DNA from: Stenopsyche tienmushanensis
Lineage: Eukaryota > Arthropoda > Insecta > Trichoptera > Stenopsychidae
DNA length: 64,000 nt
Direction of reading: 5' to 3'
NCBI GenBank assembly: GCA_008973525.1
Contig: WACJ01000057.1
Span: 1,054,001 to 1,118,000, forward strand
The notes under the pieces are model-generated. The model saw only the letters and a program-made list of their open reading frames with translations. It was not told the origin of the DNA and did no database searches. Position numbers and translations under genes: made by a program. Below are positions 1 to 12,099 of this stretch, in pieces; within the stretch, counting starts at the first letter, position 1; every line of letters begins with the position of its first letter.

Positions 1-10
1 TAGTTATCAA

Positions 11-283
11 TAAAATTTCGAAATAAATCTGGTAGAAACAATAGAGAGTTATATAATAAAGATTTGTACCGAATTTGAAATAAATCGGCCGATTAGAATT
101 TGAGATATGATGTCAACCGTGTTGTAAAAAATAGTTTCGAGAAAAACGCGTTTAAAGATTTCATTCTGGTAGGATCGACTTAGTTGCCGCGTCACGAAAA
201 AAGCTATAACTCCGTAAATAATTAGAATTTTGGAAATCTATTCGAGGGATGTATTCTTAAAGGTCTAAATTCTTAAACAAAAT
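11..283 (+). repeat. REP-C copy 1, ~273-bp dispersed repeat
   Basis: This stretch is matched almost base for base, in the same orientation, by 16485-16758. The shared core includes ATAACTCCGTAAATAATT and a GGCCGATTAGAA segment. Similarity begins near position 11 and fades after about 283, so the left border may lie just outside the window. No open frame is conserved between the copies and no terminal repeats or target duplications are visible, so the element class is unknown. The copies look about 90% identical by eye, which suggests a mobile or segmentally copied sequence of moderate age. Confidence 0.8.
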
Positions 284-3225
284 AAATTTGATTTTTTCAA
301 AATTTTCCAAATGTATTTTGTTTAAATATACATTTGAACTCTATTGAAATATTTTTTTCGATTTACTCGGGCTACCTATGATTGATTCGCAATAATTCTA
401 TAGTGTATCCGTGGGAACGCTTAAACATCAGAATTGATTCAATGATGGATGCGTTTTAAACGATATTAACGGCTCTTCGGATGAAAACGATAGTTCCGAG
501 ACGCGATAGAACGTCCTTTTGGGCTGGATTTTTTTTGAAAATTGCCTCGCATTCCGCGCGGAATCAATAAGAGTGGATGTCTTGCTTCGATATTACAAAT
601 TCATTGCTCCGGATTGGCCTCATAAACCGGGGATGAAACACTGCCAAATCCGGCCTGTCGAAATCGACGAAAGCCAGCGCTGTTTATAAGTTTTCCAATT
701 TCGCTTATGGGCCCATTTTATGGGGGATGTGCGCGCAAATTACCCCGGCATTTATTTCGACCCGCTCGTAAATAATTATTTTCTCGCTGTTGGGAATCTT
801 TGTCACTCCGGCATTCAGACGGTTTTGATGGTATTTCTGAGGATGTCATCGTGTACGTGGAATAGTTTGATCGACCTCCCGCCTCCGCCCCACAGGGTTT
901 AACTTTGCCGATCAAAAGTTTGCGCGGCGTTTGTCGATTAGATAGATAGTTTCGCTTCGGGACTTTGATATTTTGTTTTATGCCGGATAAATTTAGCTTT
1001 CGGGCCCCGTTTTCTGAAAGGCAGATTGTGGAAGAAAGTTTATTCGGTTTGTTTGATTGGTACATTTACCAACTTCGCAAGTTAAACCAACATTGAATAT
1101 CGCTCGGGTAAGTGGTGCTCGCTACCTACGGATGGGGGGTGGCTTTTATACCGCGGGGCGAACACAACTTCTGAGAGCACGTGAGATTTTATCAATCAAT
1201 AGAGTAATCACACACTCGGATAATGAATAAATCCGACTTCTGCAAATCTGCATTTGCATCCATGCACATCAGAGAGAGTGCATGCATGGAGAGACCGCAG
1301 CACAATTTGCATATCGTGCTTATTTTTGCCCATTTTTTAAAGTATACATGCTCGAAGCTTTAAGCATTTCCAAGCAGCGATGAACCCCCAAATAAAACGC
1401 CCCATTTTATACCCAAACACCCCAAGATACAGATTTAAATTACAAATTACGCTTTAAAAGAGGCTTAATGATCATTCGAATTATCTCATCTTTTATGGAT
1501 TTATTAATTCCCTCCCCGGACCGGCAACCTTTGACAAAGTCGCGAATTATTCACGAAAACCCCCCCTGGAGGAATTCCGCCCTGGAAAAATTATAAAAAT
1601 GCGCCGGAATTTTGCATAAGCACGGCACAAAATAAGATATATATTTTATATCCGACATTTGGTTATACGTATGGTATACGTAATGGTGATCAAATTATTT
1701 TTATGATGGAAAATTGTTTAACGGCCGAGCTATTTTTACGTAATCCCCTTTTTTCCCGGCGTTATCACGGATTGATAATCCATAAAATAAATTTATGGAT
1801 CTGCCAAGACCATTATATGGCCCTTGTATAGATGTATACCTACAGAAAAAAATCTCGCAGTGACCCCGATCCATTTTTATACCCCTAATGCTTTAAATTA
1901 CATTCCGATTATATGCGTGTGAAATTCACCATTAAATGCATTCAGATCAATCAGATACAACATTTAGCAATCAATGATGCGACATATGTATCATCCGTAG
2001 ATTGATTGATGTGAATTTATTATTGTTTTTATATAATGCATTTGTGTATGATGCATTTGTATAAACATGGAAGAAGACGATGCTCCCAGATATCCCCTGT
2101 GATGAGTTCACGTATATTTTTTTACTCCAGAGCTCAAAAGCAGACCAGGCGGATTGTTGAATATTTAAAATTATGCATCAGGCAATCTCGTCGGGCTCTC
2201 TCTTTGTTGCTATTTCTTGGAAGTTTTCCTTCATACTTGATTCCCTTTTCGTAAATTGGATCGGTCATTTTAAAAGGTTTTCCGTAAGCAGGTTTTTTTT
2301 TCGAGATGGAAAAATCCGCTCCGCGCCTCTTTGCCGCATTTATTTTCGGATATTCTTTCTCTCGCGTGCTCCCTCTCCTTGATGAGATTGCAAAAAGAAG
2401 AATGAGCGCTTATGTATGCTACATTTTAATGAAGGCTCGCCATTCTCGAATATCGATCGCAATCACTCGGCAGAATGTGCGCATGCGCACGATCGCTCCC
2501 CGATGTGGCGCCCCCATGTCCATCGCCGCCGCGTCGATCAATCGACGAGCAATCAATCCGAATGCAATTAAAGCGCAGCGATCGACCAACCCGACGAAAA
2601 CACTTTATTTATAATGCATCACGTCAATTTGAGTGGATTTAGTGTATATATAACCGGCGATTTCAATTAATTTGATTGACGGCTTTGATAAATTGAGCTT
2701 TGTTTTCACCGGCAGTTGCCCAAGTCCCTTGCAATCCACCTACGCCCACTTATTCAGCCGCTTGGAAACGAGTCGGATCAAATGATTTAACAGTCGCTCC
2801 TATCATCGGCCCGGATTCATCACCGGTATTTTGATATAGACCAATTAAATTTATCTTTAAAATCGTTCATTAAAATGTGGTCATTGATTGTGGTCGCTGA
2901 TTCAAACTCCATCCAACGCCAAAGAGTGCTTTTAAGCAATCACGCCTACGCGAGCGCGCATACCTTGTACATACATGAGATATTGGTATAGTACAATGCA
3001 TTGGAATTGCGGCCATAAAAGTCGTTTAATCCGGCAGCGATTTTATGTCCCATAAACAATAAACGATATTAAATAACCCATGATTAAATCATTTTGACTT
3101 GTATAATGGGATGTATTATATTTATGTGTTTTCTATGGGCATTGGGAAATATCGCCGACTTCATAGATAATATCATTGATCGGCGTTAAATGTGATTTGG
3201 GGATAAACAAATTACATTTTTAAAT
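284..3225. other. No gene recognised; unique AT-rich sequence
   Basis: Only short frames (up to about 115 codons) occur here, overlapping on both strands around 718-1065 and 2306-2614, and none shows a recognisable domain. A 14-bp perfect palindrome GTGCGCATGCGCAC lies at 2477-2490. A donor-like CGG|GTAAGTGG sits near 1107, but I see no convincing exon before it. Confidence 0.6.
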
Positions 3226-3329
3226 TTCTGAACGAGTAGATTTAGCAAAGGACTGGTGATACTCGGCTAATAACGCCACTCCAGAACAGTCAAGAGGAAA
3301 TAACAAAATTGATCAACGATCAGAATGAT
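3226..3329 (+). repeat. REP-D copy 1, ~100-bp repeat
   Basis: The plus strand here matches the reverse complement of about 9118-9219, including GCTAATAACGCCACTCCAGA and a following AAAATTG.TCAACGAT.AGAAT segment. The match is roughly 85% by eye with no large gaps. It carries no coding frame I can defend. It is probably a fragment of a larger dispersed element, since the second copy lies inside a nest of mobile-element remnants. Confidence 0.7.
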
Positions 3330-4221
3330 CCGAGTATCTTAATAATAAAAACAAACGCCTGATATTAAGACAACACGAACGAAATTCGTCTTTGTTAAAA
3401 AAAAAGCTTAATAGCCTATGCGACTATGTTTAGACGTGTGCCTTTCATTATTGTCATATCATGATCATTTAAAAAATTGCTTAAAAAAGTGTTAAATACA
3501 TTTGATTGATTTGCAACAATAAATATAAAGAATTTAAGACTTTCCTTCTTTTTCTTTGGACTTTTCTTATTGTTTCGTTTGGAAAATGGGTTGGATCCAC
3601 AAACAATATCAGTAGAATTCCGTTATCACAAATACAATTCAATTTTTCTATATTTTCATGCATTATACCCATATTTTTGAACCGGCTCAGTTCAGTTAGA
3701 TTTATCCTCACTTGATCATGTATTTAAGAATATCCGAATTTGGTATGGATAGGATGTATCAAGGTTTCGGCGTGTTCGTTTGCCCAAGATAAATATCGGT
3801 TTGGAGACTTCCTGATTTCGTATTTTTAGACGACGGCTAGGTGTTGATGACTTTTCTAACCAAACAAGGTTCTTTCGGACTGTATGGATTTCCTGTTGGC
3901 TGATCAAATATTTGGCCGCAATTATCGCTTTGGCATGATTCATATCTGTCATCGAGTTCTTGTAAAATCTTGCATGGACTTGCTTCTCGCAGTTGGATGT
4001 CGTTTTTTGATGTGATTTCGGAACTGTGGTCGTCCGGATGATGCGTGTTGATAATCTGTGGGATTTATCATCGTCGCTCTGAGGTTTGTGTGCAAAGAAA
4101 CGGTTTTTGATTCGACTCCGCAGCATCCATCCAACGGAGCTGATCTCCAAATTGAGATCTGGGGTGATGGATGGGCTCGATATCGGTTCTCGCTTTGGGC
4201 GCGACCTTCCAACCCGGCGAT

Positions 4222-4247
4222 TCGGCGGTCAAATATTTGACCGCCGA
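4222..4247. repeat. Perfect 26-bp palindrome
   Basis: The arms are TCGGCGGTCAAAT and ATTTGACCGCCGA, directly abutting with no spacer and no mismatch. A perfect palindrome of this length is not expected by chance in a 64-kb window. It could be a binding site for a dimeric factor, a cruciform-forming site, or the mark of a recent local inversion-duplication. No copy of it was seen elsewhere in the window. Confidence 0.9.
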
Positions 4248-6026
4248 TTTTTCGCCGCAATTTGCATTGTGGTGTGTATCTTGATGGGATCTCGTCAATT
4301 CTGTTTCCATTGAACACAATGGGGTTTTGATTGCTGGGTTTGGACCGTTTGTCATAATTCATGGGTTAGCTGACCGTCATAGACCAGCAGTTACGGTCGC
4401 GGCTTACCGAACCGGAGGTCAAGTTGAATACCACGCGACCGCACATTTTTTTGTGCTGGGCAAAGAAGAAAAAAGAGAAGACACGTGTTGTTGGGATTGT
4501 TTGCTGGATTAGATTTTACGGAATAATTATAATTAGCGCTCGTTTTTTGCTTCAGAGATTCCTTTTGAGGTTCGTTACCCAATTGCGAAGTGGACTGTGA
4601 TCGCTGGAAAAATTGTATTAAAATTTCGACGATGATGATGAAATTTTCACCACCCCTTAGTGGGACCCAATTTTAACGATTTTTCCAACATATCTGACAG
4701 GCTTAACAACCTTGACTGACAGAAGGCATTGTCGTTATTTTTTTCCAAAACTTGAGACATTACGTTTTCCATCCAATTTTTTCGCCATCTACGTTTACGT
4801 AATAGATTTTTTTTTCCTTTGCCATGCCATTATATCAGCAGTTCTCAGAGATTCGGGCTCATAACCCGAATATTTTTTAATAGCTTTTAATAATCGCTTA
4901 TTAATCGTAAACCTATTCAAAAGAAACGACTTACAAACGATTAAAAATCATGCAATAGTAACACTTTCTATTTCAATTTTCCATGGGAAACATTAATTTC
5001 TTTGGAAATCCACGTCTTTGTATTCGAAAAATTTCAATCTAATAAAACACATTTACAAAAAAGAAACATTTTCCTTGATTTACTTTAAAATATTGAATTT
5101 AAATCAATATCAATATTCGAGATCCCGATCTACATCTTCATAAAACCTCAATACAAATTTTTACATCGCCCGTATTCGGCAAATTCGTCAGATGGACTAT
5201 ACGCATCATGTAAATGCGATAATTCGCGCACAGGGCATTTCTTAACGTGCATCCCATTTAATTATTATTTGTGTCAAATATTTCACAATATCCCGCCGAT
5301 TTAGAACTGTTGCATTATTATAACATCCGGCAAAATCATTATAACGTTATCGTATCGGTACGAAATGCACGGTAGGATAATATGGTCGGGATTTTGATAC
5401 TCGATTGTGTACAGTTACTGTGTATTTTTCGTAGATAGCTCTATGAGTTAATCGCAAAATAATAATCGTTTGACAAGTTTTTAATCTCGGCTGGCTGTTA
5501 CGGAGGTGACAGTCCGTCATTAGGTGTCATTAGCGAAGAATGATACCCGGCTTAATGTCACTTTTTTCCATCGCGCATAGGTTTTCTAATTTGCGCGGAA
5601 CGCGGCGGTCTATTTTCGACGACTCTCGGTCATAATTTTTCATCCGCGCAGGGATTTATTTGTAGGCTAATCACTTCATACGATATTAATATTGGATTAA
5701 TGGCCACCTAATCCGTGGCGCGATTCGAATCTCAGATGTTTATCTTTCGGGAATAGAACAACTTCGACCATTAACGCCATATTTCTATATATTTTATCAG
5801 CGATTTGAAAATAGATTTGTTCGCGTTCGTTTGGGTAATGTCGACCGCAGTATTTGGTCGTCGCGGAGCGCGCAGATTTTGCGAGCGATGGCAGGAAAAC
5901 CGCACTTTTCGAAAGACATCGGCTAAAATTAGACGCCCGATAAGATTTATCATCGCCGCATATAAACGAGGGCTCGAAGTTCTCGGATATGCGCTGATAA
6001 CCGGCGTACGAGCGTGGGATTGCTCT

Positions 6027-6056
6027 GTTAATTTGGCCACCCGCAGGTAAGTTTCC
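6027..6056 (+). promoter_or_regulatory. Candidate 5' splice site / weak recursive splice site
   Basis: The sequence CCCGCAG|GTAAGTTT is a full consensus donor at 6046/6047, and it is immediately preceded by an acceptor-like CAG. The upstream pyrimidine tract (TGCTCTGTTAATTTGGCCACCC) is interrupted by purines, so the acceptor half is weak. An 81-codon plus-strand frame from 5805 runs through the site, so it could instead be the donor of an unrecognised exon. On either reading it points to plus-strand transcription. Confidence 0.3.
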
Positions 6057-8759
6057 GGCTCGAAAAAGTACACGTGTAGCATAATTGGCAGAACAATCGG
6101 ACATGTGATGAATGCATGCTGTTAATGTTTGAAGAAGACGTCTTCGAATGCGGGCGGCACGCGTCCAGCGATTGGAGAACGATCGCTGAAAACTATTGAC
6201 CTAAAAATCGCCACAATCGCACTCCGTTCCATGTGGATAAATCTCAACTGTTCATCGCTATCAGCTGTTCGCTCATATCTGGTTTCTGCTTATCGCGACC
6301 GAGTGTGTTATGTTATTATAATTATATTATTTACTGATAAGCGTGTATATCATCGGCTCAGCAAATAGCCAGTGCGAGGAAAAGTGACTTCTCACTAGAC
6401 AGCTTGGCACTTGGCAACTCTTAGTCGCGGTTACTTATCTTTCAGAAATCTTGGACGCGCTTTAAAGCGACAAAAATACTTCAATCAGTTACGCGACGTC
6501 CGTTATAAATCCACTTCGAAAATAAGCGCGATGATAAATTTAAAAAAATGCATGTTACGCTTGTTATAAATGCGCCGGATCTTTTTTAGCGTCAAATGAA
6601 AAATTGATACGTTAATATCTAATTATTTAGACGTGACAAACGTGCAGCTATGCGAGGCTATTGCATATAAAATGGCAAGGTCGCTCGTGATAGCATTAAT
6701 TCCACATAACATGAAGTAATTCTTCAATTATATTTTGGAATTTAATGGATACGAATCGGTTCTTCATGACGCAATCGTGTGCTCGGAATTACACGGACTT
6801 TTTGCGCCCGCTGAGAAAAATCGCCCGGCGGAATAAGTTAGTCTGTAGCTTTGGCAAGTGTTTATTGAGACTCTTGAATTATTGAACGGCGGTAATGTTC
6901 AGAGCAACAGTTTACGACTTTCGACGGACCTTTTTGGCTTACAACGGCAGCGTATTTGTTAAGAGCCCGGAACGGACGCAGATCGCGGCCGGCTTATTGC
7001 ACTTTTGAAATGTTGAATTGGTTCGAAATTAGGCCGCATCATTGAGATGATATTGTATCTGTATCAATCTTAACACATTCCGGTCGAGTTACGCATATAT
7101 GCGTCCTTGGGATGCTATCGGCTATGTTTACATATTTCTATACAGCATTAGTTAAAATGTCTTGCATGGGGAATGGGTTAATATATCAATTGAAATGATT
7201 TGCAATCTTCGATCCGTACTTGTATTGTGGATGTGGCATTTGACGAATAAATTAGCGATGCCATTCTGATGTTACAATGATATTTTAACACGAGCCGTTG
7301 ATCATTAACGGACTCGTGTAACGCACACACACACACAGCCGATATTTTTATATAAATTTTATAATATCTTGATAAATAAAGCGCGTCCGTCGTTGCATGT
7401 TGCATAGAAATTATGGTTTATTTGTGTATCTGGGTTGTGATAACAACTTGTGTACACAAACGCACTGTTGGGAGCTGCGCCATAAGGGGCCCCCGTTCTG
7501 CGTTCTATGGACTTTGAAGTGTTGGAAGAAAAATGTATATGCACTCCCATACACTCATAAAGGCCTTTCCACGAGTTTGCACTGGAGTACATGGAAGTAT
7601 ACTATGTCCGAATCAAATTCGCAAAATATATTTAATTTATTTAACGATTTTTTTGATGCTCTTCGTTAGTGTTTTAATGCATAAGATCGATGATGTTTTG
7701 AGTTGATTTATGTCGTGAATTGATGTTTTGATGTGCTTTTTCGATGCGGACGTACTATAAATGCATACAAATGCGAGTGCATAATTTCCGCGTTGTGCGA
7801 CCGTGATAAGCCATTTTAACGATTAGCACTTTATAAAAACAAATACGAGTGGCATGATCGATGCAATTTTGCATAATAGTATTTTTTCTATAAAAATCTG
7901 CCAATTGTCCAATTGTAGGAGATCATTCCTTCTCGGAAACGAGCTGCATGATCTGGCACGACGCTTAAACTGTCCATCATCACCTTCAATTAACAGCGCA
8001 CAATGCCGCAATTAAGCACGTTGTAATATGTAATATTAATTAAATGACGTATAATAGCGAAGTCGCACGCACTGTCATTAAAATACGACCGCGATTATCG
8101 AAGCCTGCATCGAAGAATTTTCATCCACCACCCTGCGCCCATAAAAATGCGATGTTTGTCAACATTTTACGTATTTACAATTTATTACTTAACGGATCTA
8201 TTATTTTTAATGGGCGCGTTATCTGGAGACTCATGTGAGTGTCATAAAGTTAACAGTTGTAATTATCTATAATTACATAGTCATTAGTTTTGTTGGGGAC
8301 TGTAATTCGTGATAAATTTTCAGGAGGGGTAAGAAGACGGCATTTACATATTTCCGCCATAATTCAAGAAGGCCCATCATTGTGGCGCTCATTTCATGCG
8401 GAAAAAATGATGTTCGAACGCTGGACTATAAACATTTTTATGTGGCAAAGTGTCGAAAGCTCCTCCATACAAAAAATGTGCGGAGAAAAGCTCTCTATTT
8501 TCTGCCTATGCGGAGCTTTATGAAGGCATCGAGTGCCGTTCGTTTGTCCGTAGTTAAATAAACAGCTTTTCTCTCCCGGCGAGCTCCTCTTTTAAATACC
8601 CACTAAATAAAATAAATTATGCGACCTCACGTAGCGGGACGCCACTGGCGTTTTTGTATATTTTCATACAATCAGATGTTGTCAAGTCAGATTTTAATTA
8701 AAACTTGGAATTCAATTAAAATACTTCATAAATGTGATCGATGTGACATCTTACACGAC

Positions 8760-8940
8760 ATAACCATCTACGCACGCATTGTTCGACCGCAGCGTTGTCT
8801 TGAAATCGTTGCCCTCCTAATCTTTCAAAGGACCAATAGAGATTGGTTTTATTCATATTTTATTACAATAAGCAACCTTAACATCATCTAGCAGCTGGTA
8901 GCAGTTGGCCGCATTCACTGTCTGTCTGTCGTGTAGAAGA
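8760..8940 (-). pseudogene. Mariner family M2 transposase remnant (M2a)
   Basis: Two adjacent minus-strand pieces match mariner transposase. The part at 8838-8937 reads YQLLDDVKVAYCNK, equivalent to the Y-C-x-x-L-D segment upstream of the HDNxRPH motif. The part at 8772-8855 reads FERLGGQRFQDNAAVEQ followed by CVRRWL, which is the L-x-G-x-x-F...V...W-L segment downstream of the third catalytic Asp. The catalytic block that should lie between them is deleted, and the pieces carry stops, so it is dead. The same GGQRF.DNAA.EQ core recurs at 37.2 and 62.3 kb, and the YCQL piece recurs at 58.9 kb, which defines one family. Confidence 0.75.
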
Positions 8941-9117
8941 TCAATCAATTAAACTTTCCTTCAGTCCACGCGCAATCTTATTACAGTGTACAATACGATC
9001 CAAAAAAAGCATCTCCTTCGCAGCAAATCAAAAGTCGTTGAGAGACGCTTTCAATATTAACCCTATCGGACCGAAAATCGTGAGACAGAGACGCTGTCTT
9101 GCGTCTGATAAGCTTTA

Positions 9118-9219
9118 ATTCTTATCGTTGACCAATTTTGATATTCCCTCTTTATTGTTCTGGAGTGGCGTTATTAGCTGAATATCACCACTCCTTTGCA
9201 AAATCTACTCCTTCAGAAG
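9118..9219 (-). repeat. REP-D copy 2 (inverted)
   Basis: This is the reverse-complement partner of 3226-3329. It lies inside the 8.76-9.75 kb nest, between mariner M2 fragments and a REP-B copy. A short GTCTTGCGTCTGATAAG piece just upstream (9096-9112) resembles the GTCTTGCGTCTCAT segment of REP-A, suggesting that several elements were pasted into one another here. Confidence 0.7.
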
Positions 9220-9334
9220 TAAACTGGCAGGCTTGCACGGTAATCCCTGTCCTTTTATATTCGCAACACATTAATAGGCAAAGCAACAGAAAGCAGATAT
9301 CATGCAGTTGAACAATTCACGACTCGAATGTTGT

Positions 9335-9440
9335 CTTCATTGATGCTCGCTACAGGATGCCGTGTATGACTTTCATTTTGTACAATATCTCGACCTTTAT
9401 GAAACTTTTAGGACCCAATCAAATACTTGGATCTTATTTA
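9335..9440 (-). repeat. Fragment shared with 37680-37780, probably M2 N-terminal side
   Basis: The sequence TGATGCTCGCTACAGGATGC and the following ~80 bp recur at 37680-37780 in the same orientation, including ACCCAATCAAATA near the end. In the 37-kb copy this segment sits beyond the helix-turn-helix end of the mariner M2 remnant. Here too it lies on the N-terminal side of a minus-strand M2 fragment. It is therefore probably the 5' non-coding end of the same mariner family, although no terminal inverted repeat was identified. Confidence 0.55.
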
Positions 9441-9604
9441 GAGTAGCTATGATATATATATTTGAATGTTCCTCGTCCTAGCTAATCTAGATGCTAACAA
9501 AACATGATTTTGTGATTTTTAAAATCATATCCATGATCAGATGCAGACGATCTTCATTCAAATCCAGGTAATATAATGAATTGAATCCTGGACTTTGTTT
9601 AACC

Positions 9605-9752
9605 CTTTGATTAGTGAGTTAATCTTGTATATCAATAAATTAACCTTGAACACTGTTGATAGCACACAATATTCGTTCAATACACACGCGTGTCTTCAGT
9701 TTTAGTAACAAAATAATGCATTTGTTGAAGCTTGAGGTCGATAAATTTGGTT
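9605..9752 (+). repeat. REP-B copy 1
   Basis: This ~145-bp stretch is matched by 24832-24972 in the same orientation. Both contain TTGTATATCAATAAAT, an ACACACAATATTCGTT-like block, CGTGTGTCTTC.GTTTTAGT, and AATGCATTT.TG.AAGCTT. A preceding CCCTTTGATTAGTGAG also occurs at 47653-47668. The AATAAA inside the conserved block could be the poly(A) signal of an LTR or of a SINE or LINE tail, but no class-defining feature such as a primer site or paired LTRs was found. Confidence 0.65.
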
Positions 9753-9759
9753 TGGTTTG

Positions 9760-11995
9760 ATACATTTGATACTCCGTATCTGTCTCTTGCTGCTCACTCG
9801 AATCTGTTCAAATTTCGGTTCAAACTTCTATACCATCGGCAGCTAAAAAACGATGCTAAATATAAACCGACCCAATGCATTATCAATTCATCAGATCCAA
9901 TCCAATATTAGCATATAAACTCTAATAGATGGATCGAATTCGATCCTTATCCTAAAACAAACACGGGAGAGCCTTAAATCCCGCAGATATCGCCCTATAT
10001 ATTAATTTATGAACTTGCTTCATATGTCATCCATTGATAACCGCATAAAAGCGAATGTACTCTTATCGGCTCAATGCCAAATCGTAATCCATATTGTTTA
10101 TCCGCGCGGCGGACTCGCATAGTTTTTTGCCGGATTTAAATTTGTCATGATATTTCTTATGATTTTTGGCACGCAATCAAACTGCATGAACTTCGGGCGG
10201 TGGTTATCGTTGCATTTCATGGGCGATCGGAAGTGCAGCCCCATTGGTCAGCTGGCGATAAATTCGCAGTAAAATGGCTTTATTGCGAATTTATCGGCGG
10301 AATTGGGAGCATCTGGAGTCTGGGACGTAGTTCACTTTCAGTTTTGCTGGATGCAAAGCGCCCCGGTCCCGGAAGCGTATTCTCCCGGCTTCCCGCTCCA
10401 CGGCAAGTCGACTGGGTAATGTGCGGAGGTGAAACGCGAAAGAATTAAGAAATAAGTCTCTCCGGTGCGAAAGGCGAGCTTTTATTCCGAAAAAATAAAC
10501 ATCGTTTATCTTTCGGGCGAAAATTTTAGATTCGCTCCCTTTTCTCATCCTGCGGTATATTAAGGTCATCAATTTTGTCGGTCGGGGCTTATTTCGGGGC
10601 TGAATAATTGATCAATTCGCTGTCGTTTGAGATATTGTGTGATGGCGCGAATGAATCAAGTTTTTTTTTGCGCATGAATAATGAAAAAGATTGACATTTA
10701 CATTTGTGGAATATTAAATTTGATATTTTTTATATTGATGATTTACGCCCACAGTTTGACAATGACTGTCGCATGCTCTTTACGCCGTCGATTCGCTCAT
10801 GGGCAACGCGTTAAAGACGGACGACCTTTTTTTTTTTCAAATAAAATATTTCGATATTTTAGTGCAATCGAAATAAATTAACACCTTAAATGCCGCCGCT
10901 CAATTTATCGATTGAAATCGAGTTATTTTTTGCACACAGGGGTCAATGTACAAATTTGAGAATGGGCGCAAAGGCAAAGCGCCGCGTTGTAAATTCACGT
11001 CACATACTATTATTTGGGACACGTGAAAATTATAACGGTATTTTTTTCGGGGGTGGAATTTCAGCATTATTCAGCAGGCGTCTGCGAAATATATTAACGC
11101 GTCTGTCAGATTATGTAACGTTTCAGCGTAAATTACGCCGTGTATATGTACGGTGCGTTACAGATTCTAATTAAATTAATCGAAATGTAAAATGGCATGT
11201 CTCAGAAGCGCCTCGTAATCAGGCAATAAATTTGTCGAAAAGCATAAAAATACGATATCCCGAGGGTTGGGGGGGGCGGTTCGGCCGGACGTCCCGGAAG
11301 AAAGAGAGGCGGAAAAAGAAAGGGCTTCGACAAAAAAGAATTAATCTTTTTATTCGCACTTAAGAAGTGTGCCGGGATCATTGCCGATTATTAGATTTCT
11401 CGCGAGTGTTTATTCGAGCTTTTTCTTAATCTGCAAAGCTCCAGTGTTAGGATTCCAGGCTCAAGTTGTTTTTATTGCGCCAAGCTGGCGTTCTTGGGCT
11501 TTAATTAATTACTTTAACGTCTAATTGATGGATTGGGCCAAAGCTCCCTGCCACTATGTCTACTTTTATGTCTGCGTTCGTGTGTATTGTTTGCGTGTAT
11601 TCGGACGGAAAGAGATTTACAAACATGCTCTTTTTGTGTGTCGGTACAATTTCGTTACTTGCCCGACGGATTCTTTGTGCTTTGCGTTTTTATTCCTGGT
11701 ACTTTGATGTATTTCGGTGGTGTACGTTTTGAAGGAGCCGCTGGAAAGGCAGTCGCCCCGGGCGCGTCTTAAAATTAGCTCCGGAGTAGACGGATCCGCG
11801 TCTGGCGGTTGAGCTCCCCGTGGAAAAATTGATGTCAAAAAATTTGACAACCACATGTGGCCTGCGGAGAAACACTCATGTTAAAATGTGCTACATGTAA
11901 TGCAACATCACATATGTAACATTATTCCTTCAGCAATCCCATGCTGTTGAGAATGGAATAGATCAAAGCTGGATGATACAGAATTTTATCTGATC
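9760..11995. other. No gene recognised
   Basis: Unique sequence with frames of at most about 94 codons (10890-11174 plus, 10291-10572 minus), none recognisable. A G-rich run lies at 11268-11277. No repeats shared with other parts of the window were seen. Confidence 0.6.
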
Positions 11996-11999
11996 AAAA

Positions 12000-12095
12000 A
12001 TATGCATATCCTGTTGATGAGGAATCCCGCATATGCTGCGGATATCGTGCTGTAAAGATACCCCTACACGTCTAAATATTATCAAACATTGCGAA
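12000..12095 (+). repeat. REP-A copy 1 (internally deleted)
   Basis: This copy contains GTTGATGAGGAATCCCGCAT followed by ATGCTGCG, and then directly GTGCTGTAAAG.TACCCCTACACG and TAAATATT. The middle block with GTCTTGCGTCTCAT, present in the 18.4- and 48-kb copies, is missing, so this copy is about half length. Five copies occur in the window on both strands. Confidence 0.8.
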
Positions 12096-12099
12096 ATTC

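Larger units (their letters stand above)
3330..8759. other. No gene recognised; two GC-richer patches
   Basis: The patches at 3716-4520 and 5697-6370 hold overlapping open frames (for example 144 and 137 codons on the minus strand at 3716-4362, and 135 codons on the minus strand at 5697-6104). Several frames are open at once and none resembles a known family, so chance in CG-rich DNA is the simplest reading. The first patch contains a perfect 26-bp palindrome, and the second ends with a consensus 5' splice site at 6046/6047. A short CA microsatellite lies near 7324-7338. Confidence 0.55.

Noticed and set aside
3716..4362. Two overlapping minus-strand frames of 144 and 137 codons, plus several plus-strand frames
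   Set aside because: Multiple frames are open in the same GC-rich patch, which is what chance openness looks like; no family resemblance.
5697..6104. 135-codon minus-strand frame and 81-codon plus-strand frame over the same bases
   Set aside because: Mutually overlapping and unrecognised. Only the donor consensus at 6046 was kept as an observation.
8300..8340. TTTTCAG followed five bases later by GTAAGAAG
   Set aside because: A 4-5 nt exon is unlikely, the acceptor tract is weak, and there is no second copy.
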